DNA from: Lasiodiplodia sp. COLG20
Taxonomy: Eukaryota > Ascomycota > Dothideomycetes > Botryosphaeriales > Botryosphaeriaceae
Direction: 5' to 3'
DNA: 64,000 bases
Assembly (NCBI GenBank): GCA_009801085.1
Contig: VNWV01000003.1
Location: 1,922,001-1,986,000, forward strand
Shown one piece after another: positions 12,202 to 22,610 of the stretch. A program made the translations under genes and the position numbers. Below the pieces are notes generated by a model. It ran no database searches. It saw nothing but the letters and a program-made list of their open reading frames with translations, and had not been told where the DNA came from. The stretch's first letter is position 1. Every line of letters begins with the position of its first letter.

Positions 12202-12208
12202 TTATATA
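12202..12208 (-). promoter_or_regulatory. TATA box of the 89-aa Cys-rich gene
   Basis: Read on the minus strand the sequence is TATATAA, about 80-87 bp upstream of the ATG at 12121. The spacing is suitable for a core promoter with a short leader. Confidence 0.5.
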
Positions 12209-13383
12209 GCGCGTGTTAGCAGTTTCGAGAGGCTCTCTCGTCGACAAGCAGCCCTACGGTGTGCATCATGCAGGTCACTGGCAGGCAGCCAGGTGGGAGG
12301 AGGGAAGAAGAGCAGTCAGCACAGATGCTTAGATAGGGCTGCATGTCGCGTTAGCAGCTAGGGTGTTCGGTTGCACGACCGTGGAGAGGCTCTCAGCTGG
12401 GCGGCGAAGCAGGTACGGGTGGAAGGCGGAGGCGGAGGTTGTGCGTGCCGTGGCTGGCGGTTACGTGAGAGCAGGGCGAGTTAGTAATCGGCATCGTGAG
12501 GGTGAATCGCGGTGTGAGAAGCGCGGCCGCTATTTTTGGCGGGCCAGATCGGATAGTTACTTCTCGCGGCATGGCACCTCTCGCTCGAGCTGACACCCGT
12601 CCCAAGATCTCGGCCCCACCCCAGCCCCAGCAGACGGTGGCCGCGAAGGGAAGCGCGATCCTGCCGGTGCGGCTCTCGCCCTGCTGCCCCGGTCAGCGAC
12701 CGCGACCCGGCAGCCAGGACTCCACGATCCGCGCGGCCACGCTTCCTACTGGCTGCGCCATGAGGCTCAAATCTGCAACGTCACCCCCGGAGCCCTACTC
12801 CACCCCCGGCCGCCGCTAGCCTCCCGCGCCCCACGCCCATCGACTGTCTGCTCTCGTGACAAGCCTGATACACCAGGTGGGGGCTGACACTGTTTGCAAT
12901 GCTGACTTCAACTCCCCGGACCGCATAATGACATATGATAAGCTGGGCCTCATAGGTCCACGTTGGCTGCGCTTCTCCGCTTCGAGCGAGTTACAAATCT
13001 ACCCGTCTGTGCCTGGCCGTCACGTACAATCGGAACACGCCGGCTGCCACACGGCGAATGCTGACATACTTTGGCAGCGGTGAAAGCCTCGAGCAGCACC
13101 GCGCAAGCGTCGTGACGCCTGCCAGTCACAAGAACACCCGCGGTGGCAAACATGTGCAAGAAAACATCTATCATCCTTCTCCTATAGACCGAAGCCTGAA
13201 ACGAGTAAGCCCAAAGCATATGTACCGTCCCAATGCCCACTCTCCAATGCCCGCTTGTAACCCTCTTGGCAAAAGCCGACAAATCGTACAAAGGTCGTTC
13301 CAGACTCCATCCCAATATATGCCGGCGCTAAAACCCAAACTATTAGACAGTACAAATGCGTATTCCTCAAATTTCATTAACAT
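12209..13383. other. intergenic region, no gene seen
   Basis: This stretch lies upstream of the 89-aa gene and downstream of the Ysc84-like gene. It should hold the distal promoter of the former and the 3' UTR of the latter. No supported coding sequence was found. Confidence 0.45.
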
Positions 13384-15520
13384 TCAAGAGAAGTCTTCCT
13401 CCACCGCACTCCGCCGCACCTGGCCTGGCGAGCTGGGCACCGAGTGCACTTCGTCCGAGCTGTTCCTCTTCTTCTCTGCTCTGCCCTCCGTCTCGTCGCT
13501 GTCGCTCATCCGCATCACGCTGATGCGCTTATTCATCGCCGTGATTCCGTCATCCGACGAGAACGAGTCGCGAGAGCTGATCGTCGACGCGCTGTCCATG
13601 GTGCTGACGGACGGGTGCTCCGACGAAGAGGGGGGTGACCGAGGGGACATGCTGTCATGAGCATGGATGTCGTTGTGTGGTTGCGCGTTGATGATGAGAG
13701 GACCCTTGCGGTTCCTGATAGGGTTACGCGGCGGGATCCTAGGCGGAGTTGGCTTCTTTACCGTCACCAACCTCGCGCGGATGGCTTGCGGAGTGGCCGC
13801 CTGTCTAAGCTGTTGCACAACAGGCTCTTCGACAGCCACATTTTCAAAGTCGTAGGTCGAGAACCTCACAGGGTTGGTGTCAAGTGCGCTGAGGCTGGCA
13901 CCCATCTTGGTCTTTTCGCTCACCTCACCAGTGCTCGGCTCGGCGGCTTGAGATGGCTTCTCGTCCTCAATTTGCAACTTGGGGGTTGCCTCCACTTGCT
14001 TCTCTTCGGTTGTTTCGGGGCCTTGCTTGCCCTCCTCCTTCTTTTCGACTTCCTCCTGTGCCTCCTCGGATTCTTCTTTAGCCTCCTCTTTAATGCTCTT
14101 CATAGACCTTGCTGCCGAGTTGGAGCTCCTCCTGGACAATGCTGCTTGCACAGCGGTCGAGGTTTCAGCAACGTCGTTTTCGGGAATCTCCTTCATGGGT
14201 GAACGGCTCTCAGACTCGGACGCCCTTTGGCTGTTCGTACTGGGGCCATCGAAGTCAGTCTGAACGCCCATGTCCACGGTTTGAGTTGCCCGATCGGTCA
14301 TATTGCTGATAGTACTAGTCCTCCAGCTGCTCCGCCTGCTAACCGTCCGGCTGTCCCGGAAACTGTTCCTGTCGGTGCTCCTTCTGCTGAATGTACTGTA
14401 GATTGGGCTGGCTGGGCTCGGGTTGAACTCAAAGGCCTCGCTCGTTGGTCTTTTTCCAGTGCCCGCCTCGACGATGTGCAATCCCACCTTCTCCAAAGCG
14501 AGAACGCCGTAGGGATCAGGGTCCATACGGTCTGGTACTCCAAATTGCTGATCTCCCGGGTCAATTTCAAAGTCTCCTGGAGGCGGCTCGGTTGACAGCA
14601 GAGTTTGGTCGATGTCGGCGTCGCCCTGTGCTGCCCTGATGGTTTCCAGCAGAGGCCGGATCTCCGGAGGTGGATGCCGTGCATTTCCGGCAAGGATGTC
14701 TGCAACGGCTATTTGTTCCCCGTAGAATCTCTCATTCTCGTCTGTTCGTTCTATCACCACGGTGCCGTCGACCTGGATGCCAGCGTAGAAGCCTCTTGAC
14801 TTCATGTAGGTAAAGATGGGCGCCTGTCTCTTATGCACTTCTGACTCGACGACTCCGCCGACGCCGACCGGGCCGGCGACGGCGCTGATCTCACCCCCAA
14901 GAGTGCATCGGACCTTGGAAAAGGCGTCCAATGCCTCGTGCGTGTTGATGACGACAACACAATCGTAGATGTCCACGCCAACAAGGAACCCAAGGCCGGC
15001 AGTGTGGAGCATGATGCCTGAAGGAGGCGACCACGAGCCGTCTGCTGTCCGTCCGACCAGAACTCCACTTCCGCCTGCGCCGGACACCCAAAGACCGCTG
15101 CGCATTGTTGTGAAGATGGCGAGACCGACAGCATTGCGGATGACCTGGAACGGAGTGGCGTCAGCATTGAGCGGGCAATGACGGTGCAGGCTGGACGTAC
15201 ATCTTGCGGGATCTTCTTCAGCACTTTTTGCTTCTGCTGCGGACCGTCGAGGGTGCTGAGGACCTCCTCCTCATAGAAGCCGTCCTCTGTCAAGCGGTGG
15301 TCAGCGGGAAAGGCGGCGAGAGGCGGGTCGCGGTGGGCTCACTGCAAAAGCTGCGCAGAATGCGTGCAGCCTTGTCGCTTTCCTTGTCCAGCGTGGTGGG
15401 CCAGAAAGCCTCAGAGCCCAGCTTGTTGGACAGGCGGTTGACGGGAGCGCCGAGCTTGTCGGCCCAACCCCACAGCTTGTCGAAGCCAGACTTGCTGGTG
15501 TGCTTGGTGCGCTGCCACAT
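13384..15520 (-). CDS. Ysc84/SYLF-domain protein with long disordered tail
   Basis: A 674-aa protein in three exons, 15520-15343, 15286-15201 and 15144-13384, with two 56-bp introns (GTGAGC..CAG, GTACGT..CAG) that keep frame. The N-terminus (MWQRTKHTSKSGFDKLWGWA) and residues about 30-270 form the SYLF (DUF500) lipid-binding domain of Ysc84/SH3YL1, which binds phosphoinositides and actin at endocytic sites. Motifs are GLAIFTTMRSGLWVSGAGG, SGIMLHTAGLGFLVG and SRGFYAGIQVDGTVV. The remaining 400 residues are low complexity: Ser/Arg-rich, then an acidic Glu/Lys helix (KEEAKEESEEAQEEVEKKEE), then Pro-rich. The SH3 domain of yeast Ysc84 is absent. The LVTVKKPTPPRIPPRNP segment could itself be an SH3 ligand. 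Confidence 0.88.
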
Positions 15521-16956
15521 GATGGCGGGGCCTGGGGCGGCCGGGCTGGCGTGAGGTTGTGTAGCAAGCAGCGGAGGGCGGCTGGATATACATGCGCGGC
15601 CGGGGGAACGCAGGGCTTTGCGGAAGGAATGGGAGCGAGGGCAATGGGTTGCACAGAATGCGGGACAGCTGCAGCTGCCGGGATGGCATGGCTTCCCAAC
15701 GGCTGACGCTTGCGAACGCTTCGAGAGCCGCCTGACGTAGCGGACCGTGGCTCGAGTTGATCGCCCCGATCCTCAAGCCCTCGCCAGCTCAACGCGCGCC
15801 TGGCCATGCGCGACCCCTGCGGCCATCCGCCAGTGTCGGGCGTCGCGCCATGACGGCATCATCAGGAGCAGCGCCGCCTGCAGCGATGCCCCGGCTGCCC
15901 GCGGCACCGCGCCAGCTGACGAAGCTTCGCAGGGTCTGCCCGAGGGCCGTGCCCGCCCGCATTGCTCATCGCGTCCGAGACTCGTCCACCAGGAACACGC
16001 TGATCAGGCTGCAAGAATTTTCTGCTGCCGTTCGAGAACGCCGCACCCACCGCGCCCGTGCCCGTGGTTCGCAAATTCAGGGCCCGCGCCGAACTTTGGG
16101 CGTGAGGCTGCAAAAGAACCATCCCGTCGCCGCCTCATGCACTGCTCGCCCGAGCAAGCTGAAACGCACGCTGGCAGCTGATATGAGCGCGGCCCGCAGC
16201 GCCGTCGCTGTGGTGGAAATTGTCTACCCAAAAAGCAATCCCCGCGGCGTCCCGCCATTGGCCCGCTCATCTACTTTGCTCCCTTGCTGCGCCTTTGATA
16301 TGAACTATACGGAGCCTGATCAGGCCTCCGAGCCTACTAATAAACTCACACGTGTCGACGGCACAGCAGATCCGGCGCAAACGCTGCATCTCAGCCTCGT
16401 GCGCTCTGCCAATTCCGGCCGTGCAGGGACGAAGCACTGCCAAAGCTACTCTGGGCCCGGGTTGAAGCAAAAGAGCGACGCCAGGCGTTTGGATCTCATC
16501 TTATTGCATATTACTCGGGGCCTGACGTCAAGACAGCGCCCTCTATCTGGCCTCGTTATCGTATTGTCGTGCAGACGCAGTACAACGACAGGTCTTTACA
16601 CCTACCACCGTCGGGTACGACGTTGCTGCATTCCGAGCTCGTAACAAGGCAGTGCAGGTTTACTTTATCGTTGACACAATGGCTGTGACGGCTCCACCCC
16701 AACAGTGAAGCGAACTCATACGCAGAATGTAGGTGAGGGTTTGCACTTCACCCTGGCGGTTGCGGGGGCGATGGCCCAGAGATCTCGCAACCCGCTGCAA
16801 TGGTGAAGCCGCAGTTCAGGGTCCAGGGTCCAGGATCCAATCATCCAATTCCTCGACTCTTCCCTTACACTCTTCATACTCTACCCTGCAACCACACGTC
16901 CGTCCTACGCTACGACCCCAGCTTGCGTTGGCTCCCCAGGGCGGTGCGTCCTCATC
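15521..16956. other. intergenic region between divergent Ysc84-like and C2H2 genes
   Basis: About 1.4 kb serving two divergent genes. A 295-codon open frame at 15757-16644 (plus) is very basic, has no recognisable domain and overlaps frames on the other strand, so I do not call it. The last 150 bp is probably the 5' leader of the C2H2 gene. Confidence 0.4.
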
Positions 16957-17790
16957 ATGTAGGTTCTCAGCTTCCGGGCGGTAGACCAGCTAGCTCACCT
17001 ATCCCCAAACAGGGAGGAATACTGCGATGACTGCGGCAGGTGGTTCCGCAATATCCGGGCGCATTACATTCACTCTTCGAACCACATCTATTGCGAGCGT
17101 TGCAACCGCGATTTCACCTCAATTGGCGCCCGCCAAGCACACTGGGACAACTCAAGCGCTCACAACCGATGCAACGTCTGCGGATTCGATGGTTACGACT
17201 GGGACGAGCTAGAGGAGCACTTTTACGAAACTGACTGCTATCCCTATGTCTGCAACGGCTGCCATGCCTGGTTCCGCACTACCGACGCATTCTACGAGCA
17301 CGCAGCCGCCGTTGTCGCCTGTAGCAAGTGCGAAAAGCACTGCCACACTCAGGCAAAACTCAAGCAGCACATGGCCGCTGAGCACCAAGAAGCTACAGTC
17401 GAATGCTGGGGTTGCTGCCGCATGCTTGTCCGAATGTCAGACATGATCAGCCACCTTGAGTCCGGGAGTTGCCCTTCCGGCTGCAGCCTCGAGGATATCA
17501 GCTACAAACTCATGGCCAAGTCTACCAGTCTACGCCAGTTCGTCCACCCACGCTACCGCCAAGACTTCCGTAACGGTGTGGACATTGCCAAAGTCCACAG
17601 CCAGGCGATCCCTTTTGTATGCGAGGGCTGTGGCGTCGGCTTTCGTCTGCTTAGCAGTCTCTGTCAGCACTTGGAGAGTGGCGGAACCAGCTGTGACCGG
17701 CGCATTTCCGACGTCTCGCTCAGGCCGCTACAAAGAGAGTTCGAGAGCAAATTCCAGAAGCAGGCGTCTCTTGAGACCTCTTCCTCCTAG
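16957..17790 (+). CDS. C2H2 zinc-finger protein with intron-split start codon
   Basis: A predicted nucleic-acid-binding protein of 259 aa with repeated Cys2-His2-like units from the first residues: YCDDC..H, YCERC..H, RCNVC..H, VCNGC..H, ACSKC..H, ECWGC..H and VCEGC..H. The coding frame from 17014 to 17790 is open and clearly coding. It has no in-frame ATG until 17371, which would discard the first fingers. A 54-bp intron (16959-17012, GTAGGT..CAG) joins the AT at 16957-16958 to the G at 17013, making ATG GAG GAA TAC TGC. The other two upstream frames run into stops after this junction. The nearby ATG at 16800 is out of frame. The fingers have irregular spacing, so the targets and even DNA binding are uncertain. 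Confidence 0.7.
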
Positions 17791-18497
17791 CAAGCTCTTG
17801 CTCCAACATTTGAGGTAACAAAACTCATGAACGGTGAAGGTACAAAAGGTAGTCGATGCGAGTGGGAAAATTGCGAATGAGATACCCGGCAGAGCCAGTC
17901 TGCCAGTCTGCCAGTCAGGAACCCCCAATTAACAAATAGCTCTGATTAATGCGTCTGAATTTATTGACTTCTCTGCTCTTCTTCCACTAACTACAGTCTG
18001 ATCACTGTGATGTTACCTCCCCACAGCGTTTACCCTTTTTGGAAGACTCTAACATGTTTGACGTCACGTAAAGCACGCTTCACGTGGACTTTTAAAGTGA
18101 CGGGTGATCTGCTGGAAAGTAGTGGCTAGTAAAAATATAAAATAAAAATTAAGTTTGAAAGTATAAAAGGATTAGCGGGTCGGTGACTGGCCGCTTTTCC
18201 GCGTAAATCGGAGAAATATGTATAATCGATGGCCTAGGCAGCCGTCGTTGTTACAGATCTCACGAGACAAAGAAAAGGGAGAAGAGACAATATCTGTCAT
18301 AAATCGTTCACGCCTCCCGTCTTGCTCATTATTCTCCGCTTCCTCTTTTCCTCCAGCTAGGAATGCTTTCGTGATTGAACGTGAAGGGTATCTTGAATCG
18401 TGAACCGTCCCCCTGACATGTAAATAAGAAGAATCAGAAAATATGTACACCCTGTGCCCTCCACTAAAAACAGCAATAAGAGCCATTCGCCTTCTCT
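17791..18497. other. intergenic region between convergent genes, partly AT-rich
   Basis: A 707-bp space between the 3' ends of the C2H2 and Ser-rich genes. It includes an AT-rich patch around 18120-18175 and a small direct repeat (three copies of a CCAGTCTG-like unit near 17897-17920). No gene was seen. Confidence 0.45.
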
Positions 18498-19162
18498 CTA
18501 CAGAAAGCAAACGGCGTAGACGGCGAGGGTGATGAAGGCCCACCAGCCACCAAACTTGGCCAGAGCAGGGGGAGCGGCGGAGTCGGAGCCACCGGATGCG
18601 GTAGTGCCGTTGGGCAGGACTCCGTTGATGACGAGCGTATCGGTGCCGTTGACGCGGGCGACGGTGACAAGACTCTTGTTAAGAGCATCGTAGCTGCCGT
18701 TGCCGACCAAGCTGTCGTAGTAGGACGTATCGTTGTTGTCGTCGCATCCGCAGACGGTGAACCGCTGGCAGTAGCACTCAACCGGTAGCGTCGTGTTCGT
18801 TCCATTGTTGTTGGAGTCCGAGGTGTTGCGAAAGACGTATGGGTGCGTGTAATGGTACCCGTACGCGCCATAGGCGCTCGCGGCCAGCCATGCGGCGGGA
18901 AGGAAGGCTAATGCGGCGATGGGGAAGAGGAACGGGTTGATGCCGCGGGGCGAGGCGCGTCCTGCGGTATAGGGAACGGAGGAGCCGCCGCCATAGTAAG
19001 CACCGCCACCATAGGCGGGGCGGACACCGGAGCCTGAGGAGGTGCGGCCGCCTGCATTGGAGGAGCTGGAAGACGAGCCGCTGCTGCGACCTGTGTGTGC
19101 CGTCAGTGGTGCGGTTGCTTGGCAGGGGGCCCAGAAAACTTACCGCCACTGCCCGAGGACGA

Positions 19163-19193
<31 letters not shown>

Positions 19194-19375
19194 CCGCCGC
19201 GACCACCGCCGCCCTTCCGCTTTTCGAGCGCCTTGGAGTCGAACAGAGAGGCGTGGATGGTGGAGATGTCATCAGTGGCGCGCACAGCCAGGGCGGTCAC
19301 GTCGCGTGGGATCGACAGTGCCGACACGGCGGAGGCGCCAGCGTAAAAGGCCACAATTGCTTCGAGAAACTTCAT
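18498..19375 (-). CDS. secreted Ser/Gly-rich surface protein (DUF7732-like)
   Basis: A 274-aa protein in two exons, 19375-19144 and 19090-18498, with a 53-bp GTAAGT..CAG intron. It starts with a signal peptide (MKFLEAIVAFYAGASAVSA). A basic Gly/Ser tract follows, including 12 Ser codons in a row. Next come Gly/Tyr repeats (RPAYGGGAYYGGG) and a hydrophobic segment (LFPIAALAFLPAAWLAASA). An extracellular-looking part follows with THPYVFRNTS, a CYCQRFTVCGCDDNNDTSYY Cys motif and several N-glycosylation sequons. The conserved block LVGNGSYDALNKSLVTVARV resembles what I recall of the uncharacterised fungal DUF7732 family. The protein ends with a hydrophobic stretch (WWAFITLAVYAVCFL) with no charged tail, compatible with a GPI signal or a membrane anchor. 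TTATAA at 19430-19435 may be its TATA box. Confidence 0.8.
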
Positions 19376-19429
19376 GCTTGGGGACCCTTGTTGCGCTTGC
19401 GATAAGGCTGAGCGGAAGGCTGCTGCTGG

Positions 19430-19435
19430 TTATAA
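19430..19435 (-). promoter_or_regulatory. possible TATA box of the Ser/Gly-rich surface gene
   Basis: The palindromic TTATAA lies 55 bp upstream of the ATG at 19375. Position and sequence fit a core promoter; there is no other support. Confidence 0.35.
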
Positions 19436-21746
19436 GGAATATGCGCGGTGGCACGACCGGCAATGGTTTGTGCGGGAAAACGGTGATGTCGCTGAGACAC
19501 GTCACAGTGCAGGAGTGGACCGGGATATATCTGACAACAGTCAAACAGGCTATGCGAAGGAGTTGCAGCGGAAGGCGAGACCCAAGCGTGAGTGGCCGCA
19601 GCAGCGGCCCGTGATATCATCAAAGCCACTTCCTACGCTAATCCCCGATCGGAATACTTCCGGGCACGTGCCCGCTGCGCCCGTGGCTGTGGGGACGCTG
19701 TGGGGGCGCCAACTCTATTCGCATCTCTCTTCTCCACCGCTGAGGTGCGGTGAGCCTTGCTGCCTGGTGTGCTGGTCCCTTGCAGCCTGCCAGGAACGTG
19801 GTCCACTTTGCATGCGCTGAGGCCGTCTGGATGTCGAGCCCAATCACGGCCCAGCTGCTGCATCCTTCGCTGCGTCTTGCCCGAAATAGCAGTTGCAATC
19901 ACCTCTTTCATCAGCGGCTGGAAGTCGACCTGACTCGTGTTGAGAGCCGCGAGAAATGAAGCACTGCTTTAAACTCTTAGCCTTGACACCGCCAACATAG
20001 GCGTACCATATGAAGTGCGTCCCACCAACGCAGGGGCAAACTCTGCATCCCAAGACTCCCTTACCCCAGAGAGATGCCGTGATCGGCGACTTTGCCACGA
20101 CCGCAGCCATCCTGTCAGCGCCGTCCCACAGCCTCCATTTTAGACTGTCGTGTGCCGAGCATGCTATGGTCGCTCTCCGGTTCTTCTCTCGCCACCGCTG
20201 CCTCTGAGAGAAATCCACCCGACCTCCGTTCGCCCGCCAAGAATGCTATTTAACCCTACGTGCGTAGTTGAAGATAAAGGCTTCGAGACATTGGATCCAA
20301 CTGTCCTCGAAAGCGCTTTAAACTCATGATTCCAAGAGAAAATCTTGCGAACCCCCATTCATTTGTCACCTGCTGTGCCAATACAGTCATCAATTGCTGG
20401 CGTTGCAGCGAGAGGGGAGATTTGAGATAGGCTCGCTACTGCACCCGTGGCTGCAACTGATTTGTCTTACATCCCACGTTTGCGCTCTTGCATCGTCTCG
20501 CTTAGACAAGACTGCGTGTGATAACCCTGCGCAAGCGGCACAGCTCACCTGCCGTTTGATTGCTGACATCAAAAGCAAAAGGACATAAGCAACGTGCCAG
20601 AAATCTGGCCCCCGCCTCTGGCGCTGCCGACAGCCGCGACAAATGTCAAACTACCTTCCTTCCATCCTTCCGCCAGCCACCTCCACTACTACCCGCCGCT
20701 CCTTTCCGCATTACCATCCACACGCATTTCCCAATTCCCTATGTTATATGTGACAGTGACGAATTTGGATGTGTATGCATGCTCTATCCTTACTGTCACG
20801 TCCCTCACCAGTCCATCCCGCCTGAACCATCAATCAGAACGAATCAGAACGGCTGCATTTGGAGATCATTCATGGATCATCCAACACGATAGCGCAAGCT
20901 TCTTTCTTTTCCCCTTTTGGCGGCAATTGCCCCCTCTGCCTGAGATGCGCGATTATGCATGCCGGGCCTTTTTCATTTCTTTTTGTGCATGTGCGACCCT
21001 TACAGAGGGGCATTGCAGCCGAGAGCTAGCTGAATTGATTTTTCGCTCATGCCATGGGCAGTTGAAGCTATCGTCCGGACGTGAATGTATAATTTTTAAT
21101 TCGACATTTGCGTCCGGACGATAGCTTCAAATACCCACGTATGTTATTTCTTGCAAATATCGTGAAGAATCGTCTGTTCTCGGGGACTGCATTTTCATCA
21201 TTTTCCACACGTGCAAAATAACAAGCCGCACTCGGCAGACGGAATAGTATTGCCTAAAGCATCTTCAAGGAATGGGTTTGAAGGGCGCTGCATGCGCTCT
21301 GGCACGGAGCGAGCCCTTTCATGTAGTTGACCTGGGAGTATGCCTTGTCTTCGCTCAAACCCAAAACTCCAAAACGAACAAAGTACTCGCTTCAAAAGAC
21401 GTTGCGACGGCAAATGTGCGAATCGTGACCAAATTCGAAAAGCAATTCATAAATCGTTTCATCTTGAAAGCCGACCTTTCAATCCGCAGCAAAAAAGGAC
21501 CGAACGAAATCCTCATTCACCCCGTCCCCCAATATGGATTGCCGGGTCTTCCGAAAAACGGACGGTAGAGCTGCGACGTGGTATCTGTGGAGAACGCGGA
21601 CTATGGTCATCAGCATCACCAACGCTATTGTCGTTGCCCCTCGCCTGGCCGTGAGAGCTTAAGCGCTTGTTCTGTTTCTCATCAACGAATAAGTGACCGA
21701 AGCGCTTGATGAACCTGGACGAGAGGGCGCTGCGTCCGTCATGCAG
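19436..21746. other. intergenic region with a strong inverted repeat
   Basis: 2.3 kb without a supported gene, between the Ser/Gly-rich gene promoter and the aquaporin 3' end. It contains the perfect 20-bp inverted repeat listed separately. Open frames here overlap on several strands and show no motif. Confidence 0.4.
21062..21130. repeat. perfect 20-bp inverted repeat, hairpin-forming
   Basis: The left arm 21062-21081 (TTGAAGCTATCGTCCGGACG) is exactly complementary to the right arm 21111-21130, with a 29-nt AT-rich spacer. Pairing stops immediately outside the arms and no target-site duplication is visible. It could form a stable RNA hairpin or cruciform, or be a tiny terminal-inverted-repeat element remnant. 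Confidence 0.9.
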
Positions 21747-22560
21747 TCAATCCCCAGTGTATCGCTTCTTGGGCGGCGCGATGGAGTTTGCGCGCTCGCG
21801 GGCGGCCAGCGAGATTTTGCTCTCCTTGTTCTTGAGAGACTCTGCCTCCTGCTTGGCCTCTTCCTCATGTACCGCGTCTTGACCCGGGTTGGCCATTTCG
21901 TACTCCAGCATCTTGATAAAGCGGTAGAATAGCACCGCCATGATGGCTCCCAGTGCTGGACCGAGCCCTAAAGAAGACGATTAGCTGCCGCAACAACGTG
22001 CAAGGTAGGCAGGTGGACTTACAGTAGATCCAATGCTCGGGATCCCACTGGCCGTTCACGACACAAGGTCCGAAGCTCCTGGCGGGATTCAACGAGCCTC
22101 CAGTGTAGTAGACTCCGACGAGTTCACCGATGAATAGGGCGAGGCCGATACCGACAGGCGCGATGAAGGTAGCCTTGTGTTTCTCCTTTGCAAGCATGAA
22201 TATGGTAAAGACGAGCTCTCCCGTCAGGAATGCCTCGATAAAGAGGCCTCGTGCGGTTGAGGTACCGTCGGAGAGTGTGGTTCGTACTTGGAAATGTCAG
22301 CAAATCTTAGGACCCTTCGATAACCTGGCATAGAGTACGAACCATTGAACTCTGTCGGAAAAAGAACCGACACGATATACGAGGCGAATATACTGGCTAC
22401 AAGCTGAGAACAGACGAGAAGAAGGCCGCGGGGGATGTTCATCGCCTTGACAATGACCATAGCAAAAGTAACCTATTCACACCACGGTTAGCACAGGATT
22501 AATGAACTGTTGCAGTATATGTACTCCTAGCCGACGCCCGCAACCGCCCGGGTCTAGGTT

Positions 22561-22610
<50 letters not shown>

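Noticed and set aside
15757..16644. 295-codon plus-strand frame
   Set aside because: Very basic, motif-free translation of GC-rich promoter-like DNA between two divergent genes; frames on the opposite strand are also open.
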